This document shows positions 8,819-16,630 of a stretch of DNA of 64,000 bases, one piece after another. Each line of letters starts with the position of its first letter. Positions within the stretch are counted from its first letter, which is position 1. Location: positions 3,742,501 through 3,806,500 of the forward strand of contig NZ_BNBE01000001.1 in NCBI RefSeq assembly GCF_014654895.1. The letters are read 5' to 3'. Position numbers and translations under genes: made by a program. The notes beneath the pieces were generated by a model. The model was given only the letters and a program-made list of their open reading frames with translations, was not told the origin of the DNA and searched no databases. The stretch comes from Streptomyces filamentosus. Lineage in GTDB: Bacteria > Actinomycetota > Actinomycetes > Streptomycetales > Streptomycetaceae.

Positions 8819-9970
8819 ATGACACGCAGGACCGTCCGCATCGCCATGAACGGCGTCACCGGGCGCATGGGCTACCGCCAGCACCTCGTCCGCTCGATCC
8901 TCGCGCTGCGCGAGCAGGGCGGCCTCGACCTCGGCGACGGCGAGGTCCTCTGGCCCGAACCGGTCCTCGTCGGCCGCCGCGAGCACGCCCTGCGCGCCCT
9001 CGCCGAGAAGCACGGCCTCACCGAGTGGTCCACCGACCTCGACGCCGTCCTCGCCGACGACACGATCGACGTCTACTTCGACGCCCAGGTCACCTCGGCC
9101 CGCGCCGACGCCCTCACCAAGGCCATCGAGGCCGGCAAGCACCTCTACACCGAGAAGCCCACCGCCGCCGACTTCGCCGGCGCCCTCGCGCTCGCCCGCC
9201 TCGCCGCCGAGAAGGGCGTCAAGCACGGCGTCGTCCAGGACAAGCTCTTCCTCCCCGGCCTGCTCAAGCTCAAGCGGCTGATCGACGGCGGCTTCTTCGG
9301 CGAGATCCTGTCCGTGCGCGGAGAGTTCGGCTACTGGGTCTTCGAGGGCGACTGGCAGGAGGCCCAGCGCCCCAGCTGGAACTACCGCTCCCAGGACGGC
9401 GGCGGCATCGTCGTCGACATGTTCCCGCACTGGGAGTACGTGCTCCACGAGCTCTTCGGCCGGGTCACCGCCGTCTCCGCCGAGATCGCCACCCACGTCC
9501 CGCGCCGCTGGGACGAGCAGGGCAAGCCCTACGAGGCGACCGCCGACGACGCCGCCTACGGCACCTTCCACCTGGAGGGCGGCGCCATCGCCCAGATCAA
9601 CTCCTCCTGGGCCGTCCGCGTCAACCGCGACGAGCTCGTCGAGTTCCAGGTCGACGGCACCGAGGGCTCCGCCGTCGCCGGGCTGCGGGGCTGCCGCGTC
9701 CAGCACCGCAGCGCCACCCCCAAGCCGGTCTGGAACCCCGACCTCCCCGCCACCCACTCCTTCCGCGACCAGTGGCAGGAGGTCCCCGACAACGCCGAGT
9801 TCGACAACGGCTTCAAGGCCCAGTGGGAGCTCTTCCTCCGCCACGTCGTCCTCGACGAGCCCTACCACTGGGACCTCCTCGCCGGCGCCCGCGGCGTCCA
9901 GCTCGCCGAACTCGGCCTGAGGTCCGCCGCCGAGGGCCGCCGCCTCGACGTCCCGGAGGTGTCGCTGTGA
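8819..9970 (+). CDS. Gfo/Idh/MocA-family NAD(P)-dependent oxidoreductase
   Basis: A 383-aa sugar or polyol dehydrogenase. The N-terminal Rossmann motif reads MNGVTGRMGYR. The family's EKP motif with the catalytic Lys is present (YTEKPTAADF, about residue 115), and the C-terminal alpha/beta domain has a well-conserved GGGIVVDMFPHWEY region. It is the first gene of a three-gene operon under the LacI operators; the next gene starts inside its stop (GTGA). It probably oxidises a hydroxyl of a cyclic polyol or sugar to a ketone, the first step of catabolism. The substrate is unknown, and levoglucosan-, inositol- or amino-sugar-like substrates are all possible. Confidence 0.88.
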   Translation: MTRRTVRIAMNGVTGRMGYRQHLVRSILALREQGGLDLGDGEVLWPEPVLVGRREHALRALAEKHGLTEWSTDLDAVLADDTIDVYFDAQVTSARADALTKAIEAGKHLYTEKPTAADFAGALALARLAAEKGVKHGVVQDKLFLPGLLKLKRLIDGGFFGEILSVRGEFGYWVFEGDWQEAQRPSWNYRSQDGGGIVVDMFPHWEYVLHELFGRVTAVSAEIATHVPRRWDEQGKPYEATADDAAYGTFHLEGGAIAQINSSWAVRVNRDELVEFQVDGTEGSAVAGLRGCRVQHRSATPKPVWNPDLPATHSFRDQWQEVPDNAEFDNGFKAQWELFLRHVVLDEPYHWDLLAGARGVQLAELGLRSAAEGRRLDVPEVSL

Positions 9971-11121
9971 CCCTCCGCCTCCCCCTCCCGGGCGGCGCCG
10001 TGCGCGCGTACGAGCCCCGCGCCGAACCGCTCGTGCCCGCCGCGCCCGGCCCGCTCGCCTCCCGTACGGTCTTCTCCGCCGCGCACGTCGTCGCCGACCC
10101 GTACGCCGACACCACGCCCGACGGCCCCGCCGCCGTCGACTGGGACGCCACCCTCGCCTTCCGCCGCCACCTGTGGTCCCACGGCCTCGGCGTCGCGGAG
10201 GCCATGGACACCGCCCAGCGCGGCATGGGCCTCGACTGGGCGGGCGCCGCCGAACTGATCCGCCGCTCCGCCGCCGAGGCGAAGGCCGCCGGCGGCGCGA
10301 TCGCCTGCGGCGTCGGCACCGACCAGCTCACCGGCCCCGCCGCGCTCGCGGAGATCCGGGCCGCCTACGAGGAACAGCTCGCCGTCGTCGAGGAGTCCGG
10401 CGCCCAGGCCATCCTCATGGCCTCCCGCGCGCTGGCCGCCACGGCCACCGGACCCGAGGACTACCTCGACCTCTACGGCCACCTGCTGCGCCAGGCCGCC
10501 GAACCGGTGGTCCTCCACTGGCTCGGTCCGATGTTCGACCCGGCCCTGGAGGGGTACTGGGGCTCCGCCGACCTCGACGCGGCCACCGAGACCTTCCTGG
10601 AGGTCATCGCCGCCCACCCCGACAAGGTCGACGGCGTCAAGATCTCCCTCCTCGACGCGGGCCGCGAGGTCGCGCTCCGCCGCCGGCTCCCCGAGGGCGT
10701 CCGCTGCTACACCGGCGACGACTTCCACTACCCGGAGCTCATCGCGGGCGACGAACAGGGCTTCAGCCACGCCCTCCTCGGCATCTTCGACCCCCTCGGC
10801 CCGCTGGCCGCCGAGGCCGTCAGGACCCTCGACACCGGCGACACGGCGGGCTTCCGCAAGCTGCTCGACCCCACGGTCGCGCTCTCCCGCCACCTCTTCG
10901 AGCCCCCGACCCGCTACTACAAGACGGGCGTCGTCCTCCTCGCCTGGCTCGCGGGCCACCAGGAGCACTTCACGATGGTCGGCGGCCTGCACTCCGCCCG
11001 CTCCCTGCCGCACCTGGCCCGCGCCTACGAACTCGCCGACGGCCTCGGCCTGTTCCCCGACCCGGCCCGCGCCGAGGCCCGGATGCGCGCCCTCCTCACC
11101 GTCCACGGAGTGCCCCAGTGA
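9967..11121 (+). CDS. DUF993 protein, dihydrodipicolinate synthase/aldolase-like
   Basis: A 384-aa protein of the DUF993 family, predicted to be a TIM-barrel lyase related to dihydrodipicolinate synthase. Recognisable stretches are HLWSHGLGVAEAMDTAQRG, VDGVKISLLD with the candidate Schiff-base Lys, and YTGDDFHYPELI. The start is GTG 9967 (GTGA overlap with the upstream TGA; GGAGGT 5-12 nt before). Its place between a MocA dehydrogenase and a sugar isomerase suggests that it cleaves the keto-intermediate made upstream. The reaction has not been shown as far as I know. Confidence 0.85.
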   Translation: MTLRLPLPGGAVRAYEPRAEPLVPAAPGPLASRTVFSAAHVVADPYADTTPDGPAAVDWDATLAFRRHLWSHGLGVAEAMDTAQRGMGLDWAGAAELIRRSAAEAKAAGGAIACGVGTDQLTGPAALAEIRAAYEEQLAVVEESGAQAILMASRALAATATGPEDYLDLYGHLLRQAAEPVVLHWLGPMFDPALEGYWGSADLDAATETFLEVIAAHPDKVDGVKISLLDAGREVALRRRLPEGVRCYTGDDFHYPELIAGDEQGFSHALLGIFDPLGPLAAEAVRTLDTGDTAGFRKLLDPTVALSRHLFEPPTRYYKTGVVLLAWLAGHQEHFTMVGGLHSARSLPHLARAYELADGLGLFPDPARAEARMRALLTVHGVPQ

Positions 11122-11921
11122 ACCGCGACCGCTTCAGCATCAACCAGATGACGGTGAAGCAACTGCCCCTGCCGAAGCTGGTGGAGGAGTGCGTCCGCCT
11201 CGGCGTCCCCGGGATCGGCCTGTGGCGCGACCCGGTGAAGGAGTACGGGATCGAGGCGACGGCCCGCCTGGTGCGGGACGCGGGCCTGGCCGTCACCACC
11301 CTCTGCCGGGGCGGCTTCTTCACCACCGACGGCTGGGAGGCCGACAACCGCGCGGCGATCGACGAGGCGGCGGCGCTCGGCACCGACACCCTCGTCCTGG
11401 TCTCCGGCGGCCTGCCCGCCGGCAGCCGCGACCTGCCCGGGGCCCGCGCGCGCATCGCGGACGCCGTCGGCGCCCTCGCCCCCTACGCGGGCGAGCGCGG
11501 GGTCCGCCTCGCCATCGAGCCCCTCCACCCGATGTACGCCTCCGACCGCTGCGCGATCTCCACCCTGGACCAGGCCCTGGACATCGCCGAGCGCTTCCCG
11601 GCCGAACAGGTGGGCGTCACCGTCGACACCTACCACCTGTGGTGGGACGAGAACGCCCCCGCGGCGGTGGAGCGCGCCGCCGCCGGCGGCCGGATCCACT
11701 CCTTCCAGCTCGCCGACTGGACCACCCCCCTCCCGGAGGGCGTCCTCGACGGCCGGGGCCAGCTCGGCACCGGCGCGATCGACCTCACCTGGTGGGCGGA
11801 GCTCCTCGAACGGGTCGGCCACACGGGTCCGGTGGAGGTCGAGCTGTTCAACGACGCCCTGTGGGCGCGCGACGGCGTCGAGGTCCTGGAGGAGACCCTG
11901 GCGGCCTTCCTCAAGGTCTGA
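11118..11921 (+). CDS. Sugar phosphate isomerase/epimerase (AP-endonuclease-2-like TIM barrel)
   Basis: A 267-aa xylose-isomerase-like TIM barrel. Metal-binding positions are visible in LAIEPLHPMY (Glu), VTVDTYHLWW (Asp, His), IHSFQLAD (His) and VEVELFND (Glu). The start is GTG 11118, overlapping the DUF993 stop by GTGA, so all three operon genes are coupled. It probably isomerises or epimerises an intermediate of the LacI-controlled pathway. The operon ends at two strong hairpins. Confidence 0.88.
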   Translation: MNRDRFSINQMTVKQLPLPKLVEECVRLGVPGIGLWRDPVKEYGIEATARLVRDAGLAVTTLCRGGFFTTDGWEADNRAAIDEAAALGTDTLVLVSGGLPAGSRDLPGARARIADAVGALAPYAGERGVRLAIEPLHPMYASDRCAISTLDQALDIAERFPAEQVGVTVDTYHLWWDENAPAAVERAAAGGRIHSFQLADWTTPLPEGVLDGRGQLGTGAIDLTWWAELLERVGHTGPVEVELFNDALWARDGVEVLEETLAAFLKV

Positions 11922-11944
11922 TCCGTTCCCTCGCTTCGGACCAC

Positions 11945-12002
11945 GCCCCCGCGTGTGCGGCGGGGGCCCTCCCGGCCCGGCCCCGTGTGCGGCGGGGCCG
12001 GG
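11945..12002. terminator. Two successive terminator hairpins
   Basis: Hairpin one has arms 11945-11952 and 11960-11967; hairpin two has perfect 10-bp arms 11976-11985 and 11993-12002. Both carry GTGTGCG in the loop region. They separate the catabolic operon from the convergent DUF937 gene and can work on both strands. Confidence 0.75.
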
Positions 12003-12464
12003 CTACTTCCCGCCGTCCAGCAGGTCGCCGAGGCCGCCGCCCTTCTTCGTGGCGGCGCGTTTCGTCAGGACCGCCAGGACCACCGGGACCAGGAGGTCGA
12101 CCGCGCGGTTCACGGTGGCCGGGGGAAGGCCGGTGCGCTTGGCGACCGCGTGGGCGGCGGGCCTGGCCAGTTTGGCCAGGACGCCCGCCATCAGGCCGCC
12201 GGCCGCGAGGCCGCCGAACGAGGCGACGCCCTGGAGGGGCGGCTCCCCGGAGGCGACCTCGTCGACGGCGGCCTTGACCTCGTCCGTGCCGGCCGGCTCG
12301 GCCGCCGCCTGCCGCAGCTCGCCCGAGAGCTCCGAGACCGAGCCGTTCACGAGGGCCCGCGCCCCGGCGGTGTCGGTGCCGGCGAGCGTGGCGATCTCCG
12401 CCAGGCGGTCCTCGCCGAGTTCGGCCAGGACCTCGTCCTGGAAGGAGTCACTACTTTCACTCAT
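12003..12464 (-). CDS. DUF937-family protein
   Basis: A 153-aa DUF937 (YidB-like) protein. The pattern is typical: an acidic N-terminal helix region (SFQDEVLAELGEDRLAEIA), a glycine-rich helical hairpin (LAAGGLMAGVLAKLA) and a C-terminus with GGGLGDLLDGGK. Start ATG 12464. Function is unknown; the Gly-rich helices suggest self-association. It is divergent from recD2, with about 100 bp between them. Confidence 0.8.
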   Translation of the reverse strand: MSESSDSFQDEVLAELGEDRLAEIATLAGTDTAGARALVNGSVSELSGELRQAAAEPAGTDEVKAAVDEVASGEPPLQGVASFGGLAAGGLMAGVLAKLARPAAHAVAKRTGLPPATVNRAVDLLVPVVLAVLTKRAATKKGGGLGDLLDGGK

Positions 12465-12563
12465 GCCCGAAACGCTACGGTTCGTCCTTCCGTTCGGCAT
12501 CCTGGCACGGGAGTCGCCCACGGTCCCGCCCCCGCTGTCGGTGCCCTTCGCTACCGTCGGTCC

Positions 12564-14795
12564 ATGTCCAACGAGGGTCAGCCGCACCGTCCCACCGTGG
12601 TCGAGGGGGTCCTGGAGAGGATCACGTACGCCAACGAGGAGAGCGGCTACACGGTCGCCCGGGTCGACACCGGGCGGGGCGCGGGGGAGCTGCTCACCGT
12701 CGTCGGCGCGCTGCTCGGCGCCCAGCCGGGGGAGTCGCTGCGGATGGAGGGGCGCTGGGGGTCGCACCCGCAGTACGGGCGGCAGTTCCAGGTCGACAAC
12801 TACACGACGGTGCTGCCCGCCACGATCCAGGGCATCCGCCGCTACCTCGGCTCCGGCCTGGTCAAGGGCATCGGCCCCGTCTTCGCCGACCGCATCACGA
12901 CGCACTTCGGCCTGGAGACCCTCGACATCCTGGAGGAGTCGCCCGGCCGGCTCATCGAGGTGCCGGGGCTCGGCCCGAAGCGGACGAAGAACATCACGGC
13001 CGCCTGGGAGGAGCAGAAGGCGATCAAGGAGGTGATGGTCTTCCTCCAGACCGTGGGCGTCTCCACGTCCATCGCCGTCCGGATCTACAAGCAGTACGGC
13101 GACGACTCGATCTCCGTCGTGCGCGAGCGGCCCTACCGGCTGGCCGCCGACGTGTGGGGCATCGGCTTCCTCACCGCCGACCGCATCGCCCAGTCCGTGG
13201 GCATCCCGCACGACAGCCCCGAGCGGGTGAAGGCGGGCCTCCAGTACGCCCTCTCCCAGTCCGCCGACCAGGGCCACTGCTTCCTCCCCGAGGAACGCCT
13301 GATCGCCGACTCCGTGAAGCTGCTCCAGGTCGACACGGGGCTCGTCATCGAGTGCCTCGGCGAGCTGGCGGAGGACCCCGAGGGGGTGGTCAGGGAGGTG
13401 GTGCCGGGGCCGGAGGGGGAGCCGGTCACGGCGGTCTACCTGATCCCCTTCCACCGCGCGGAGCTCTCCCTCGCCGGGCAGCTCCGGCGGCTGCTGAGGG
13501 CCCCGGAGGACCGGATGCCCGCCTTCCGGGACGTGGCCTGGGACAAGGCGCTGGCGTGGCTCGCGGAGCGCACGGGGGCCTCCCTGGCGCCGGAACAGGA
13601 GCAGGCGGTCCGGCTGGCGCTGACGGAGAAGGTCGCGGTCCTCACCGGTGGCCCCGGCTGCGGCAAGTCCTTCACGGTCCGCTCGGTGGTGGAGCTGGCC
13701 CGGGCCAAGAAGGCCAGGGTGGTGCTGGCGGCGCCCACCGGCCGCGCGGCCAAGCGGCTCGCCGAGCTGACCGGCGCCGAGGCGTCGACCGTGCACCGGC
13801 TGCTGGAGCTGAAGCCGGGCGGGGACGCGGCGTACGACCGGGACCGGCCGCTCGACGCCGACCTCGTCGTGGTCGACGAGGCGTCCATGCTCGACCTGCT
13901 GCTCGCGAACAAGCTGGTGAAGGCCGTCGCCCCGGGCGCCCACCTGCTGCTGGTGGGGGACGTGGACCAGCTGCCCTCGGTCGGTGCGGGCGAGGTCCTG
14001 GGCGATCTCCTGGCCCCCGGGAGCCCGGTCCCGGCGGTCCGGCTGACCCGGATCTTCCGGCAGGCCCAGCAGTCCGGGGTGGTCGTCAACGCCCACCGGA
14101 TCAACGAGGGCGTGCCGCCGCGCACGGACGGGCTGCCGGACTTCTTCCTCTTCGCCGAGGAGGAGACGGAGGACGCGGCGCGGGTGGCCGTCGAGGTCGC
14201 GGCCCGCCGGATTCCGGCCAGATTCGGCCTCGATCCCCGCAAGGACGTGCAGGTCCTGGCACCGATGCACCGGGGCCCGGCGGGCGCGGGCGCGCTGAAC
14301 GGCCTGCTCCAGCAGGCGATCACCCCGGCCCGTCCGGACCTTCCGGAGAAGCGGTTCGGCGGCCGGGTCTTCCGCGTGGGGGACAAGGTGACCCAGATCA
14401 GGAACAATTACGACAAGGGGGCGAACGGGGTCTTCAACGGCACGGTCGGGGTGGTGACGGCGCTGGACCCCGTGGAGCAGCGGCTGACGGTCCGCACGGA
14501 CGAGGACGAGGAGGTGCCGTACGGCTTCGACGAGCTGGACGAGCTGTCCCACGCGTACGCGGTCACCATCCACCGTTCGCAGGGCAGCGAGTATCCGGCG
14601 GTGGTGATCCCGGTCACCATGAGTGCGTGGATGATGCTCCAGCGGAACCTGCTCTACACGGCCGTGACCCGGGCGCGGAAGCTCGTCGTCCTGGTGGGCT
14701 CGCGCCGTGCGATCGCCCAGGCGGTCCGCACGGTGTCGGCGGGCCGGCGCTTTACCGCACTGGCCCATCGCCTCACAGGGGGCGCCCCCGTGTGA
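12564..14795 (+). CDS. recD2: RecD2-type ATP-dependent 5'-3' DNA helicase
   Basis: A 743-aa SF1B helicase of the RecD/TraA family. The N-terminal OB-like and helix-hairpin-helix part (about 1-330, with LSRYLGSGLVKGIGPV-type HhH repeats) is the mark of RecD2 as opposed to RecBCD RecD. Walker A is GGPGCGKS near residue 361. Walker B is VVDEASML, motif III VGDVDQLPSVG, and the C-terminal motifs ITIHRSQG-like (VTIHRSQGSEYP) and YTAVTRARK are complete. Start ATG 12564. It acts in DNA repair or replication-fork processing. Nothing unusual was seen in the catalytic motifs. Confidence 0.93.
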   Translation: MSNEGQPHRPTVVEGVLERITYANEESGYTVARVDTGRGAGELLTVVGALLGAQPGESLRMEGRWGSHPQYGRQFQVDNYTTVLPATIQGIRRYLGSGLVKGIGPVFADRITTHFGLETLDILEESPGRLIEVPGLGPKRTKNITAAWEEQKAIKEVMVFLQTVGVSTSIAVRIYKQYGDDSISVVRERPYRLAADVWGIGFLTADRIAQSVGIPHDSPERVKAGLQYALSQSADQGHCFLPEERLIADSVKLLQVDTGLVIECLGELAEDPEGVVREVVPGPEGEPVTAVYLIPFHRAELSLAGQLRRLLRAPEDRMPAFRDVAWDKALAWLAERTGASLAPEQEQAVRLALTEKVAVLTGGPGCGKSFTVRSVVELARAKKARVVLAAPTGRAAKRLAELTGAEASTVHRLLELKPGGDAAYDRDRPLDADLVVVDEASMLDLLLANKLVKAVAPGAHLLLVGDVDQLPSVGAGEVLGDLLAPGSPVPAVRLTRIFRQAQQSGVVVNAHRINEGVPPRTDGLPDFFLFAEEETEDAARVAVEVAARRIPARFGLDPRKDVQVLAPMHRGPAGAGALNGLLQQAITPARPDLPEKRFGGRVFRVGDKVTQIRNNYDKGANGVFNGTVGVVTALDPVEQRLTVRTDEDEEVPYGFDELDELSHAYAVTIHRSQGSEYPAVVIPVTMSAWMMLQRNLLYTAVTRARKLVVLVGSRRAIAQAVRTVSAGRRFTALAHRLTGGAPV

Positions 14796-14973
14796 AAGAT
14801 CACGGAGGGCTTCCGGAACCGGGGCGAAGGGGGCAGGATGAGCAGGTTGGCGGCACTGAGTGCCGCCGATTGGCCCAATGGCGACCCCGAGTGCACTCTC
14901 CTGAGCCGAGTGGGGGATGGTAGAGACAGTCAGGGCACCTCGAAGAAGAGGCACTACGTCGGTGAGGGATGAC

Positions 14974-16263
14974 GTGAGCGACAACTCTGTAGTACTGCGG
15001 TACGCGGACGGTGAATACACCTACCCGGTGGTCGAGAGCACCGTCGGCGACCAGGGCTTCGACATCGGCAAGCTGCGAGCCCAGACCGGGCTGGTCACCC
15101 TGGACAGCGGATACGGCAACACCGCCGCCTATAAATCCGCCATCACCTACCTCGATGGCGAGCAGGGCATCCTGCGGTACCGCGGCTACCCCATCGAGCA
15201 GCTGGCCGAGCAGTCCACCTTCCTGGAGGTGGCCTACCTGCTGATCAACGGCGAGCTGCCGAAGGGCGAAGAGCTCTCCACGTTCCAGAACGAGATCACC
15301 CAGCACACGCTGGTCCACGAGGACGTCAAGAACTTCTTCCGCGGCTTCCCGCGGGACGCCCACCCGATGGCGATGCTGTCCTCGGTGGTCTCCGCGCTGT
15401 CCACCTTCTACCAGGACAGCCACAACCCGTTCGACGAGACGCAGCGCCACCTGTCGACGATCCGGCTGCTCGCGAAGCTCCCGACGATCGCCGCGTACGC
15501 GTACAAGAAGTCGATCGGCCACCCGTTCGTCTACCCGCGCAACGACCTCGGCTACGTCGAGAACTTCCTGCGCATGACGTTCTCGGTGCCGGCGCAGGAG
15601 TACGACCTCGACCCGGTCGTCGTCTCCGCGCTCGACAAGCTGCTCATCCTGCACGCGGACCACGAGCAGAACTGTTCGACCTCCACCGTGCGCCTGGTCG
15701 GCTCCTCGCAGGCGAACATGTTCGCCTCGATCTCGGCCGGCATCTCCGCCCTGTGGGGCCCGCTGCACGGCGGCGCCAACCAGTCGGTGCTGGAGATGCT
15801 GGAGGGCATCAAGGCCAACGGCGGCGACGTCGACTCCTTCATCCGCAAGGTGAAGAACAAGGAGGACGGCGTCCGCCTGATGGGCTTCGGCCATCGGGTG
15901 TACAAGTCCTTCGACCCGCGCGCCAAGATCATCAAGGCGGCGGCGCACGACGTCCTCTCGGCCCTCGGCAAGTCCGACGAGCTGCTGGACATCGCGCTCA
16001 AGCTGGAGGAGCACGCGCTCTCCGACGACTACTTCGTCTCGCGCAACCTCTACCCGAACGTGGACTTCTACACGGGTCTCATCTACCGCGCGATGGGCTT
16101 CCCGACCGAGATGTTCACCGTGCTCTTCGCGCTCGGCCGGCTGCCCGGCTGGATCGCCCAGTGGCACGAGATGATCAAGGAGCCGGGTTCCCGCATCGGC
16201 CGCCCGCGCCAGATCTACACGGGTGAGGTCCTCCGCGACTTCGTCCCGGTCGAGGAGCGCTGA
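14974..16263 (+). CDS. gltA: Citrate synthase (type II)
   Basis: A 429-aa hexameric-type citrate synthase that condenses oxaloacetate and acetyl-CoA in the TCA cycle. The catalytic residues line up with the E. coli enzyme: His in PLHGGANQ (about 266), His in GFGHRVYK (about 307) and Asp in NVDFYTG (about 363). The start is GTG 14974 with GTGAGGGA upstream; the open frame before it has no coding character. The gene stands alone and is followed by a strong terminator. The codon usage is very biased, as expected of a highly expressed housekeeping gene. Confidence 0.96.
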   Translation: MSDNSVVLRYADGEYTYPVVESTVGDQGFDIGKLRAQTGLVTLDSGYGNTAAYKSAITYLDGEQGILRYRGYPIEQLAEQSTFLEVAYLLINGELPKGEELSTFQNEITQHTLVHEDVKNFFRGFPRDAHPMAMLSSVVSALSTFYQDSHNPFDETQRHLSTIRLLAKLPTIAAYAYKKSIGHPFVYPRNDLGYVENFLRMTFSVPAQEYDLDPVVVSALDKLLILHADHEQNCSTSTVRLVGSSQANMFASISAGISALWGPLHGGANQSVLEMLEGIKANGGDVDSFIRKVKNKEDGVRLMGFGHRVYKSFDPRAKIIKAAAHDVLSALGKSDELLDIALKLEEHALSDDYFVSRNLYPNVDFYTGLIYRAMGFPTEMFTVLFALGRLPGWIAQWHEMIKEPGSRIGRPRQIYTGEVLRDFVPVEER

Positions 16264-16305
16264 GCCGGCCCCGCACAGGCCGGCTGGGAGCCTCCCGGAC
16301 GTACA

Positions 16306-16355
16306 GAAGCGCCCCGCTCTCCGATCCCCCCACGGGTCGGCGAGCGGGGCGCTTC
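16306..16355 (+). terminator. Terminator of the citrate synthase gene
   Basis: Perfect 14-bp arms, 16306-16319 and 16342-16355, separated by 22 nt. It starts 42 nt after the stop codon. Confidence 0.85.
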
Positions 16356-16630
16356 CCATATCCCCGGTGCGGATTCCCCCCACGGGATCCGGGCCGGGCG
16401 TCCGGTGCGCGGTCTGCCGGGGTACGTACGGGAGGGCCGCTCAAGCTCCCCGCTGCACGTGCCCCGGCCGCGCTTGCCTGTCGGGACGTCCCCCAAGACA
16501 TCCCGGCGAACGTCCCCCAAGACGTTCTGGCATCGCCCACTTAGACTCGCGAACAGCCCAGATGGTTACCCCCCAATATCTGTGATCTAGGTCTCTTTGT
16601 GAAGGACTTGTGCGTCACACGTAGGTGAAA
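16356..16630. other. Non-coding region with a spaced 14-bp direct repeat
   Basis: No gene was supported here. ACGTCCCCCAAGAC occurs at 16486-16499 and again at 16510-16523, a 24-bp period. It is followed by a stretch with visibly lower GC (about 16540-16630) that includes TTAGACT at 16542. It lies at the 3' side of both flanking genes, so a promoter for an unseen small transcript or an old gene remnant is possible. Confidence 0.4.

Noticed and set aside
12003..15020. A 1005-codon open frame antisense to recD2 (and several similar long frames, such as 747-3338, 1442-4201 and 24398-21393 on the wrong frame or strand)
   Set aside because: These are shadows of GC-rich genes: low-complexity Arg/Pro/Gly/Ala or Val/Gly/Asp proteins without motifs, lying over genes with clear families.
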